From Chitinophagales bacterium (GTDB taxonomy: Bacteria > Bacteroidota > Bacteroidia > Chitinophagales > UBA2359), in assembly GCA_020631035.1 (NCBI GenBank), contig JAHDIA010000412.1, positions 1 through 5,836 on the forward strand: a DNA stretch of 5,836 nucleotides, read 5' to 3'. Under the pieces are notes generated by a model. That model searched no databases. It was not told the origin of the DNA and saw nothing but the letters and a program-made list of their open reading frames with translations. Position numbers and translations under genes: made by a program. Position 1 is the stretch's first letter; each line of letters starts with the position of its first letter. Below are positions 1 through 5,836 of this stretch, piece by piece.

Positions 1-3000
1 ATGGAGATGGCACAGGCACGCCAGGCGATGAGAATCCATCAACAGACGAAGACGACCACGATGGCGAAGTACTAGACTTTGGTGAACCAGAATTCGATTT
101 GGCACTCATCAAACAATTGGCAATAGATCAATCATCTACAGTAGCCGTTGGCGATGATATTACATTCACCATTACAGTCATCAATCAAGGGAATGTAGAA
201 GCCTACAACATCAATGTAGTAGATTATATTCCAGCAGGTCTAATCTTGAATGATTCAGATTGGACAATGGTGGGAGCGAATGCCGAAACAAGTATTCCAG
301 GACCATTGGCTGCAGGTGCATCTACAACGGTAGACATCACCTTTACAGTAGTAGAGTTTGTTGAAGGAAGTCAGGCAAATTATGCAGAAATCAGCAGTGC
401 AGATGATGATACTGATCCAACAAATGAACCACCTGTAGATGTCGATTCAACTCCAGATGGGGATGATAGCAATGATGCAGGTGGTGATCCAGATAGCCCA
501 TCAGATGATGAAGTAAATGGCGATGGTACGGGTACACCAGATAGCAATGATCCAAATACAGATGAAGATGACCACGATGGAGCAGACTTTGAAACAGAAG
601 AACCTGTTTTTGATTTGGCACTTATCAAAGACTTGGCATTTGGTCAGCCTTCTAATATTAGTATAGGCGATGAAGTAACATTCACTCTGACAGTATACAA
701 CCAAGGTGATGTATCAGCTTACAATGTAGAAATCACTGATCACATTCCAGTAGGTCTGGCATTGTCCGATGACAACTGGGCAGAGGTCGCAGGTACAGCA
801 GTTGCTACCATCGAAGGACCAATAGAACCAGGTTCAAGTGTGAGTATAGACATTACTTTTGAGGTGACAGCGTTTGTAGAAGGTGGAATCGTGAACATCG
901 CAGAGATTAGCAATGCTGATGATGATACCGATCCAACAAACGAACCACCAGTAGACGAAGATTCAACTCCAGATAATGATCCAGACAATGACGCAGGTGG
1001 CAATCCAGATGGTCCATCAGATGATGAGATAGATGGCGATGGCACAGGTACTCCAGACAGTGATGACCCATCAACCGATGAAGATGATCACGATGGTGAA
1101 ATCATTGAAGTGGATGAACCAACATTTGATTTGGCATTGACCAAGACATTGGCTACTGAAATGGCTTCATTTGCAGTAGGGGATGAGGTAAGCTTTATTT
1201 TGACCATCTACAACCAAGGGGATGTAGCAGCTTATAATGTCGAAATTAGTGACCATATTCCTACTGGTTTAAGCTTGGCAGATGCAGACTGGTCAGAGCT
1301 TGGAGGGACGGCAATCACCACCATCGAAGGACCAATCGTACCTAATTCAAGTGTGAGTGTTGAGATTACTTTTGAGATTGTTGAGTATGTCGAAGGAGGT
1401 ATTGTCAACATAGCAGAAATCAGTAGTGCAGATGATGATACTGATCCAACAAACGAACCACCAGTGGATGTAGATTCAACCCCAGATGATGATCCAGACA
1501 ACGATGCAGGCGGTCAACCAGATAGCCCATCAGATGATGAGATAGATGGCGATGGAACAGGTACACCAGGTGGTGATGACCCAGCAACCGATGAGGACGA
1601 TCACGATGGTGAAATCATTGAAGTGGATGAACCAGTATTTGATTTGGCATTGACCAAAACTCTAGCTGAAGGAACAGGATTGGTTGAAGTAGGAGATGAG
1701 ATAAGCTTTATTTTAACGGTTTACAACCAAGGGGATATAACTGCTTACAATGTCGAAATTAGTGACAATATTCCTATTGGTTTAGGTTTGACAGATGAAG
1801 ATTGGGCAGAATCAAATGGGGTGGCAGTAACAACATTGCCAGGACCAATTGCACCTGGTGCAAGTGAGAGCATTGAAATTACATTTATGGTAACAGAATT
1901 TGTTGAAGGTGGTATTGTCAATATAGCTGAAATCAGCAATGCTGATGATGATACTGATCCAACAAATGAACCACCTGTAGATGTAGATTCAACTCCTGAT
2001 GATGATCCAGACAATGATGCTGGTGGCAATCCAAATGGACCATCCGATGATGCAACAGATGGAGATGGCTCAGGTACACCAGATAGTGATGATCCATCAA
2101 CAGATGAAGATGATCACGATGGTGAAATAATCGAATTTGAAGAGATCTTTGACTTAGCATTGGCGAAATCTCTAGCAGAGGGACAAAGCAATATGGTTCA
2201 AGTAGGGGATGAAGTTACTTATATCATTGAAGTGAGCAATCAAGGAAACATTCCTGCTTACTCTATTGAAGTAACGGATAACATTCCTCAAGGCTTGGCT
2301 CTAATAGACAACAATTGGACCTTGAATGGCGATGGTAGTGCAAGCATCGTCATCGAAGGACCATTGGCAGCAAATGCTAGTGGAAGTGTAAGCATTACTT
2401 TTGAAGTTGTGGAGTTCATCGAAGGAGCAATTGTCAACATTGCTGAAATTACAGCAGCAGATGATGATACTGATCCAACAAATGAACCACCAGTTGATGA
2501 AGATTCAACCCCAGACAATGACGATGCTGGTGAAGACGATCAAGATGATGAGGAAATTGGTATGGAAGAACCAGCACCTGATAGTGACGGTGATGGCATT
2601 CCTGATGATGTAGATCCCGATGATGACAATGATGGAACACCAGACAGTGAAGATGACTTCCCACTTGATCCAGATGAAGACACCGACACCGATGGTGATG
2701 GTACAGGCGACAATGCGGATGAGGACGATGATAATGATGGAACACCAGACAGTGAGGATGACTTCCCACTTGATCCAGATGAAGACACCGACACTGACGG
2801 TGATGGTACAGGTGACAATGCGGATACGGATGACGACAATGATGGTATACCAGATACAGAAGATCCTTTCCCATTAGATCCAACATTACCAGGCGAAGAC
2901 GAATTCAACATCGCATTGTTCAAAAATTTGTCATCAGAACAAGCATTGCCTATTACATCTGGTCAAGAAGTGACCTATACATTGACAGTTGAAAATCTTG

Positions 3001-4970
3001 GAGATGTACCAGCTTACAATATAGTTGTAAATGACAATGTCCCTATTGGTTTGACACTCAATGATGAAGATTGGATACTCAATGGTTCAGTAGCAACTGC
3101 TATCCTTGAAGGACCAATTATGCCAGGTGAGTCTGTTGACATTGACATCACATTTACAGTTGGTGAAAATACCTTGGGACCAGTATACAACATTGCTGAA
3201 ATTGCTTCAGCGGATGACGATACTGATCCAAACAATGAACCACCTACCGATTCAGACCAAAGCCCTGAAGAGGATTGGTTTGATGTAGAAATCATTGATG
3301 TCGAAGAACCAGAAGAACCAAGCATCTTTGACTTGGCAATTGACAAAGCATTGGCAAATGGACAAGTTTCTATCGTTGAAGTAGGAGACACTGTCAACTA
3401 CACATTGACCATCGCAAACTTGGGTGATGTAGATGCATATAACATTACCATCGAAGACATTATTCCACAGGGTATGAGTTTATTGAGCAGCAATTGGACG
3501 GAAAGCAATGGAGTCGCAACTCAATTGATTGAAGGACCAATTGAAGCAGGTACAGGTATCAGCATCGACATTACATTTGAGGTGACAGAGTTTGTAGGAG
3601 AAAGCATTCAAAACATCGCTAGCATCACAGATGCTGACGACAATGATGATCCAACAGATACACCACCAACAGACGCCAATGACGAAGAAGACTGGACAGA
3701 TGACGAAACCATCGAAGTCTTAGAACCAATTGAGCCTACTTTTGTAGACCTTGCTTTGGAGAAAACAGTCAACGAAACTGTTGTTCAATCAGGTGATGTA
3801 GTGGCATTCAACATTACAGTTACCAATGAGGGAACAGGAGGTGCAAGTGGCATTACAGTCGAAGATGTATTACCAGAAGGTATGAGCTTCGTTGATGCTT
3901 CAACCGAAGACTACGATCCAATAACAGGTATCTGGACAATTGGTGAATTAGCAGCAGGCGAAAGCATCAACTTACAATTGGCAGTCCTCATCGAAGCAGA
4001 GTCAGGTGAAATTGCCAACTATGCACAGATTACAGGACTTGACCAAGAGGATACCGATTCGGAGCCAAACAATGGTGACCCACGTTCAGAAGAAGATACT
4101 TGGGAGGACGATGAAGATCAAGCAGTCATCGAAGTACTAGGCGAACAAGTCGAAGAATGCGAAAGCTTTGCAGCTACTTCAAGTGCAGTTTGTGATGGTT
4201 TAGAGTTTGCAGTAGTTATTAGTGTGGTATCTGACAATCCAACCACCAATATTCAATTAACGAATAACTTAACTGGTGAGGTGACAGAATACACTGACTT
4301 TGACATCGAAACCTTTGGACCGTTTGAGTCTGGTCAGGGCTACTCTTACACCATTGTCAATCTAGACCAACCAGATTGTTCAGTCACACTCGAAGCCGAT
4401 TTGGTAGACTGTATCAAAACAGGTGTGGAGTTGTTGAGATTCGATGGTGAGCAGCAAGAAGAGGCAAACAGATTGTTCTGGGCAACCGCTTCAGAAGTCA
4501 ATACTGATTACTTCGAGTTGCAACGCTCAAAAGATGGAGTCAATTTTGAAACGATAGGAACAGTTGAGGCCGCTGGCAACAGCAACCAAGTGTTGAACTA
4601 TGAGTATTTGGACAAAAATGTTCCATTCGGCACCAGTTACTATCAATTGCTAACTGTTGACAAAGATGGCAGTACAGAGTACTCACACATCATTACACTC
4701 GAACGTACAACTACAATGACATTGATGACTTATCCAAATCCTGTTGAATACCAAATCAACATCGTTTTGGATTACAGCACAGATACAGAACTGATATTGA
4801 ACATTTACGACAATGCAGCAAAATTGATGCAAAGCCAAATCATTCAAGTGGAGGCAGGCGTCAACAATTATCAGCTAGATGTCAGTAATTGGGCAAGCGG
4901 TATTTACAATCTTCAATTGGTAGACCCAAGCGGTCAATCAGTTAACAATACCAAGTTTATCAAAAACTGA
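1..4970 (+). CDS. Giant T9SS-secreted DUF11/TSP3 repeat surface protein, 5'-partial
   Basis: The frame is open from the left edge (first full codon at 3) to TGA at 4968-4970, giving 1,655 visible residues. No start is visible: codons 3-92 encode the end of an acidic linker like those between later modules, so the TTG at 99 is internal. Order, counting the codon at 3 as residue 1: DUF11 domains start near residues 31, 203, 375, 546 and 716; a TSP3-like calcium block spans 860-960; further DUF11 domains start near 968, 1109 and 1247; a four-Cys domain spans 1386-1470; a fibronectin III-like domain spans about 1475-1570; and a T9SS type A sorting domain runs to the end. DUF11 (conserved repeat domain) proteins are typically extracellular stalks, so a surface adhesin or fibre is the likely role. 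It would be exported by Sec then T9SS, with the C-terminal domain normally removed on anchoring. No catalytic domain is visible. The protein is extremely acidic, with no Arg before nt 4083. It could resemble gliding adhesins of the SprB type in role, but no homology to SprB is claimed. Confidence 0.93.
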   Translation, partial: GDGTGTPGDENPSTDEDDHDGEVLDFGEPEFDLALIKQLAIDQSSTVAVGDDITFTITVINQGNVEAYNINVVDYIPAGLILNDSDWTMVGANAETSIPGPLAAGASTTVDITFTVVEFVEGSQANYAEISSADDDTDPTNEPPVDVDSTPDGDDSNDAGGDPDSPSDDEVNGDGTGTPDSNDPNTDEDDHDGADFETEEPVFDLALIKDLAFGQPSNISIGDEVTFTLTVYNQGDVSAYNVEITDHIPVGLALSDDNWAEVAGTAVATIEGPIEPGSSVSIDITFEVTAFVEGGIVNIAEISNADDDTDPTNEPPVDEDSTPDNDPDNDAGGNPDGPSDDEIDGDGTGTPDSDDPSTDEDDHDGEIIEVDEPTFDLALTKTLATEMASFAVGDEVSFILTIYNQGDVAAYNVEISDHIPTGLSLADADWSELGGTAITTIEGPIVPNSSVSVEITFEIVEYVEGGIVNIAEISSADDDTDPTNEPPVDVDSTPDDDPDNDAGGQPDSPSDDEIDGDGTGTPGGDDPATDEDDHDGEIIEVDEPVFDLALTKTLAEGTGLVEVGDEISFILTVYNQGDITAYNVEISDNIPIGLGLTDEDWAESNGVAVTTLPGPIAPGASESIEITFMVTEFVEGGIVNIAEISNADDDTDPTNEPPVDVDSTPDDDPDNDAGGNPNGPSDDATDGDGSGTPDSDDPSTDEDDHDGEIIEFEEIFDLALAKSLAEGQSNMVQVGDEVTYIIEVSNQGNIPAYSIEVTDNIPQGLALIDNNWTLNGDGSASIVIEGPLAANASGSVSITFEVVEFIEGAIVNIAEITAADDDTDPTNEPPVDEDSTPDNDDAGEDDQDDEEIGMEEPAPDSDGDGIPDDVDPDDDNDGTPDSEDDFPLDPDEDTDTDGDGTGDNADEDDDNDGTPDSEDDFPLDPDEDTDTDGDGTGDNADTDDDNDGIPDTEDPFPLDPTLPGEDEFNIALFKNLSSEQALPITSGQEVTYTLTVENLGDVPAYNIVVNDNVPIGLTLNDEDWILNGSVATAILEGPIMPGESVDIDITFTVGENTLGPVYNIAEIASADDDTDPNNEPPTDSDQSPEEDWFDVEIIDVEEPEEPSIFDLAIDKALANGQVSIVEVGDTVNYTLTIANLGDVDAYNITIEDIIPQGMSLLSSNWTESNGVATQLIEGPIEAGTGISIDITFEVTEFVGESIQNIASITDADDNDDPTDTPPTDANDEEDWTDDETIEVLEPIEPTFVDLALEKTVNETVVQSGDVVAFNITVTNEGTGGASGITVEDVLPEGMSFVDASTEDYDPITGIWTIGELAAGESINLQLAVLIEAESGEIANYAQITGLDQEDTDSEPNNGDPRSEEDTWEDDEDQAVIEVLGEQVEECESFAATSSAVCDGLEFAVVISVVSDNPTTNIQLTNNLTGEVTEYTDFDIETFGPFESGQGYSYTIVNLDQPDCSVTLEADLVDCIKTGVELLRFDGEQQEEANRLFWATASEVNTDYFELQRSKDGVNFETIGTVEAAGNSNQVLNYEYLDKNVPFGTSYYQLLTVDKDGSTEYSHIITLERTTTMTLMTYPNPVEYQINIVLDYSTDTELILNIYDNAAKLMQSQIIQVEAGVNNYQLDVSNWASGIYNLQLVDPSGQSVNNTKFIKN
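93..2573 (+). repeat. Five tandem DUF11 plus acidic-linker modules, about 171 residues each
   Basis: Modules begin at the Phe codons at 93, 609, 1125, 1638 and 2148, with spacings of 516, 516, 513 and 510 bases. Each opens with FDLAL-x-K, followed by VGDE-V/I-x-F, a YNQGD-x-x-AYN strand, a D-x-IP turn, a Trp about 14 residues on, GPI/GPL, DITFEV-like and VNIAEI strands. This is the pattern of the DUF11/B_ant_repeat family. Linkers start at 402, 918, 1431, 1944 and 2460 with ADDDTDPTNEPP. The first four run about 60-70 residues and end near DEDDHDG; the fifth is short and leads into the TSP3 block. The third linker has 29 Asp/Glu in 69 residues and no Lys or Arg. Linkers also carry E-x-D/N-G-D-G-T-G-T-P-D, close to a calcium-loop motif. 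The partial linker at 3-92 shows that a further module lies upstream. Confidence 0.9.
2580..2882 (+). repeat. Thrombospondin type 3-like calcium-binding repeats, 105-base period
   Basis: This segment encodes six DxDxDG-type loops in a row: DSDGDGIPD, DDDNDGTPD, DTDGDGTGD, DDDNDGTPD, DTDGDGTGD and DDDNDGIPD, separated by FPLDPDED-type spacers. The DNA repeats with a 105-base (35-residue) period; the GATGG of successive NDG motifs lies at 2631, 2736 and 2841, and the first two copies are nearly identical. In TSP3 repeats the Asp residues coordinate calcium and the chain wraps around the ions. In Bacteroidota secreted proteins such blocks often act as rigid spacers. Here the block replaces most of the linker between DUF11 domains 5 and 6. 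Confidence 0.9.
2904..4139 (+). other. Second DUF11 group: domains 6, 7 and 8 of the giant protein
   Basis: Three further DUF11 domains start at the Phe codons at 2904, 3327 and 3741, spaced 423 and 414 bases apart. They are closer together because their linkers are much shorter (for example EPPTDSDQSPEEDWFDVE) and lack the DGDGTGTPD and DEDDHDG segments. Domain 8 is the most family-typical, with a DLALEKTVNETVVQSGD opening and a VEDVLPEGM turn, but it lacks the Trp seen in domains 1-7. All three keep the single Lys, the turn Asp and the late Asn. The first Arg of the visible protein (codon 4083) lies in the tail of domain 8. Confidence 0.85.
4158..4412 (+). other. Four-cysteine domain of the giant protein
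   Basis: The only four Cys codons of the visible protein lie here, at 4158, 4191, 4377 and 4410. They form two pairs, each 11 residues apart (C-E-S-F...A-V-C and C-S-V...V-D-C), at either end of a stretch of about 85 residues that reads as beta-strands. Disulfides are plausible in an exported protein, either within or between the pairs. I do not recognise a named family. An Ig-like fold just before the C-terminal region is an inference. Confidence 0.55.
4425..4712 (+). other. Fibronectin III-like domain before the sorting signal
   Basis: The residues VELLRFDGEQQEEANRLFW, then ATASEVNTDYFELQRSKDG, FETIGTVEAAGNS and YYQLLTVDKDGSTEYS follow the pattern of the beta-sandwich segment that commonly precedes T9SS sorting domains in Bacteroidota. 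That pattern is: W-x-T/A-A-S-E-x-N-x-x-x-F-x-x-x-R-S-x-D-G, then a G-x-S-Y-Y-x-L strand and an S-x-x-I/V tail. Unlike the repeat array it contains normal amounts of Lys and Arg. It probably presents the sorting domain rather than binding a ligand. Confidence 0.75.
4713..4967 (+). other. T9SS type A C-terminal sorting domain
   Basis: The last 85 or so residues carry the recognised marks: YPNPV at 4731-4745, then ELILNIYDNAAKLM, a V-x-x-G-x-N-x-Y-x-L-D-V strand, the SGIYNLQLVD motif and a terminal TKFIKN. In this family the domain directs the protein through the outer membrane by the type IX secretion system and is usually cleaved as the protein is attached to the surface. It is the main evidence for Bacteroidota origin and for surface location. 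Confidence 0.93.
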
Positions 4971-5003
4971 TCATAAACAGTTTAATTAATAAATTTTGCT
5001 TTC

Positions 5004-5052
5004 AAGGCATTGGGCACACTTCAAGTGGCTCAATGCCTTTTTTTGTTTTTTT
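5004..5052 (+). terminator. Rho-independent terminator of the giant gene
   Basis: AAGGCATTG (5004-5012) pairs with CAATGCCTT (5031-5039). The stem continues through GGC/GCT (with one G-U pair) and CAC/GTG, with a bulged A at 5016 and a TTCAA loop at 5020-5024, about 15 bp in all. Seven T, one G and seven T follow (5038-5052). The hairpin starts 33 bases after the stop codon. There is no A-tract on its left side, so it serves only the + strand. Confidence 0.92.
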
Positions 5053-5157
5053 ACAAACCTTGCTTGCCAGTCAAATCGCTCAATCCACCAAGAAGAGGAA
5101 CTACACAGATAAGCCCCTATTACATACCACTAAGTAATCTTAAATCTTAAATTAATT

Positions 5158-5271
5158 ATGCAACGCCATTGGTTTATGGCTACATTCACTCTGGTTAACC
5201 AGCGTCCCGATTTTATCGGGATACAAGCGTTCATCCACCCGCTCATCCTGCGCTAAATGCTGTGTAGGGTG
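5158..5271. repeat. GC-shifted island with three consecutive inverted repeats
   Basis: About 50% GC over some 110 bases, set in clearly more AT-rich flanks. Three dyads follow each other: GCCAT/ATGGC (5165-5169 with 5176-5180, 6-base loop), the perfect palindrome CTGGTTAACCAG (5191-5202), and TCCCGAT/ATCGGGA (5205-5211 with 5215-5221, TTT loop). AACGC (5162-5166) can also pair with GCGTT (5227-5231), enclosing the other two. Both strands are open here without a credible start. The minus strand reads through HPTQHLAQDERVDERLYPDK and on to a stop at 5152-5154. The plus strand gives a 32-codon frame from ATG 5158. This suggests a dispersed REP-like repeat, a gene remnant or a structured RNA. No copy elsewhere in the window supports one choice. 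Confidence 0.4.
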
Positions 5272-5447
5272 AAAAATAAAAAGGTTTAAAATAATTAACG
5301 AAAATTAAGCAATAAATACACAATAAGCGGAACGAAAAGCATATGGGGGATGTTTGTTAAGTAGAGACAAAAGATAAGAAAATGGAAAAAATACAACACA
5401 TACTAACACACAAGTCATAATCAGAAATAAGTTATTTTTAAAGCTGG

Positions 5448-5461
5448 AATACTATAGTATT
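5448..5461. promoter_or_regulatory. 14-base perfect palindrome, possible operator
   Basis: AATACTATAGTATT reads identically on both strands and lies about 120 bases upstream of the lipoprotein start, in the region where its promoter should be. The size and symmetry suit a dimeric regulator, but a chance palindrome in AT-rich DNA is possible. No regulator gene is visible in the window. Confidence 0.25.
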
Positions 5462-5521
5462 TATATCTAATCAGTTTGTCATTTTTTAAGTGGCGAACCT
5501 GGGATAAGTATGTTTAATGCT

Positions 5522-5540
5522 GGACAATAAATGATTGTCC
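5522..5540 (+). promoter_or_regulatory. Hairpin in the leader of the lipoprotein gene
   Basis: GGACAAT (5522-5528) and ATTGTCC (5534-5540) form a perfect 7-bp stem with an AAATG loop, ending 38 bases before the chosen ATG. There is no T-tract after it, so it is not a terminator. It could be a 5' leader stem that affects mRNA stability or translation, or a double-stranded operator with a 5-base spacer. Its role is inferred only from its position. Confidence 0.35.
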
Positions 5541-5578
5541 TTATGGGGGAACTTTTACTAACACATAAAACAGGAACA

Positions 5579-5767
5579 ATGAAAACTAAAACAATTTTAT
5601 TACAGTTGTTTTTGGCAATTATGCTGTTTGCTTCTTGTATAAAGGAAGATGTATCTCAGCTAGGATTTCAGGATGTGTCTGATAAAGAGCTGATTGTCAA
5701 AGAAAAAACAAAGGGAAATGTAGGCACAACTCTCAAAGGTGGAACTTCAGGTATCATTGATTTTTAA
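5579..5767 (+). CDS. Small predicted lipoprotein, 62 residues, function unknown
   Basis: The ATG at 5579 gives a product beginning MKTKTILLQLFLAIMLFASC: a positive n-region, a hydrophobic core and a lipobox-like FAS-C with the acceptor Cys at residue 20 (codon 5636). The mature part would be only 43 residues, starting CIKEDVSQLG and rich in Lys, Asp and Glu, with a Gly/Thr-rich end (GTTLKGGTSGIIDF). In-frame ATGs at 5531 and 5543 would put extra residues before the signal peptide, so 5579 is preferred. AGGA at 5572-5575 lies only 3 bases upstream of it, too close for a good ribosome site. It would be exported by Sec and lipidated, probably in the outer membrane. It follows the strong terminator by more than 500 bases, so it is not in an operon with the giant gene. 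I recognise no family. The tail could belong to a longer ancestral lipoprotein truncated by the stop, but nothing after the stop supports that. Confidence 0.7.
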   Translation: MKTKTILLQLFLAIMLFASCIKEDVSQLGFQDVSDKELIVKEKTKGNVGTTLKGGTSGIIDF

Positions 5768-5781
5768 AAATATTTTTAAAA
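5762..5781. terminator. AT-only palindrome over the lipoprotein stop, weak terminator candidate
   Basis: A perfect 20-base palindrome made only of A and T overlaps the TAA stop (5765-5767). As RNA it could fold into a weak A-U hairpin, but no T-tract follows. It could assist transcription ending, or it may reflect simple AT richness. Confidence 0.2.
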
Positions 5782-5836
5782 GTTTAATACTGTGTAAAAT
5801 AAGTAAATATGTATTTTGGGTAGTAGATTTTTGTTC

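Larger units (their letters stand above)
5053..5578. other. Intergenic region without a convincing gene
   Basis: These 526 bases between the terminator and the lipoprotein gene hold no long reading frame on either strand. From left to right there is a plain stretch (5053-5157), a more GC-rich island with inverted repeats (5158-5271), and then AT-rich DNA. The AT-rich part carries a 14-base palindrome (5448-5461) and a hairpin (5522-5540) leading to the lipoprotein start. Two short words occur twice: TATGGGGGA at 5342 and 5542, and TACTAACACA at 5401 and 5556. The promoter of the lipoprotein gene should lie in the right half, but I could not place it with confidence. Confidence 0.7.

Noticed and set aside
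99..101. TTG as the start codon of the giant gene
   Set aside because: It is the Leu of the FDLAL motif at the beginning of a DUF11 domain. The same frame is open upstream to the left edge and encodes linker sequence matching later modules.
2620..2882. Regular direct repeats that could suggest a CRISPR array or other non-coding repeat
   Set aside because: The 105-base period keeps the reading frame and encodes calcium-loop motifs. There are no unique spacers between short identical repeats.
380..3397. Many long open frames on the minus strand and two short plus-strand frames (2401-2613, 2620-2877) inside the giant gene
   Set aside because: They mirror the repeat module and consist of low-complexity Ser/Pro/Val, His/Leu or Met/Thr strings. 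They arise from GAT/GAC-rich codons, which give no stops in other frames.
5162..5231. Cloverleaf-like folding of the GC-rich island as a tRNA
   Set aside because: There is no 7-bp acceptor stem, no T-loop GTTCRA-type sequence and no proper anticodon arm, so it is kept only as a structured repeat.
5382..5420. 12-codon frame as a leader peptide gene
   Set aside because: It is too short to support alone, has no clear ribosome site and lies in AT-rich DNA. It is mentioned only for its resemblance to the later leader.
5475..5512. Bacteroidota-type promoter: TTTG at 5475-5478 with TAAGTATG at 5505-5512
   Set aside because: The second box differs from TAnnTTTG and the 26-base spacing is longer than the usual 19-21, so I do not call it.
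5531..5578. Earlier in-frame ATGs (5531, 5543) as the lipoprotein start
   Set aside because: They would add 12-16 residues before a signal peptide that starts properly at 5579, and the ATG at 5531 lies mostly in the loop of the hairpin.

Overview
The window looks like a piece of a Bacteroidota chromosome. The main evidence is the C-terminal type IX secretion (T9SS) type A sorting domain of the large protein, with its YPNP, SGIY and terminal KFIKN signatures. The AT-rich intergenic DNA and weak Shine-Dalgarno signals fit this. The extremely acidic, calcium-motif-rich surface protein would suit a marine or salt-adapted member, but that is inference. I cannot name the genus.

Positions 1-4970 are the 3' part of one giant gene for a secreted, cell-surface modular protein. 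The reading frame is open at the left edge, and the first visible codons already belong to the acidic linker of another module, so the start codon and at least one more module lie outside the window. The visible 1,655 residues hold five DUF11-type beta-sandwich domains, each followed by an Asp-rich linker (module period 510-516 bases). A thrombospondin type 3-like calcium-binding block with a 105-base repeat comes next, followed by three more DUF11 domains with shorter or different linkers. The protein ends with a four-cysteine domain, a fibronectin III-like domain and the T9SS sorting domain. The likely role is a long surface stalk or adhesin, exported by T9SS and stiffened by calcium. A strong intrinsic terminator follows at 5004-5052.

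Positions 5053-5578 hold no convincing gene. They contain a roughly 110-base island of about 50% GC with three consecutive inverted repeats, possibly a dispersed repeat or gene remnant. An AT-rich stretch follows, carrying a 14-base palindrome and a 7-bp hairpin just upstream of the next gene.

Positions 5579-5767 encode a 62-residue predicted lipoprotein of unknown function. It is separated from the giant gene by the terminator and is probably transcribed on its own.

The most unusual observation is the charge pattern of the giant protein. Across about 1,360 residues there is no arginine, and there are only eight lysines, one per DUF11 domain at the same position. Each is accompanied by an invariant Asp and an invariant Asn, which raises the testable possibility of intramolecular isopeptide bonds.
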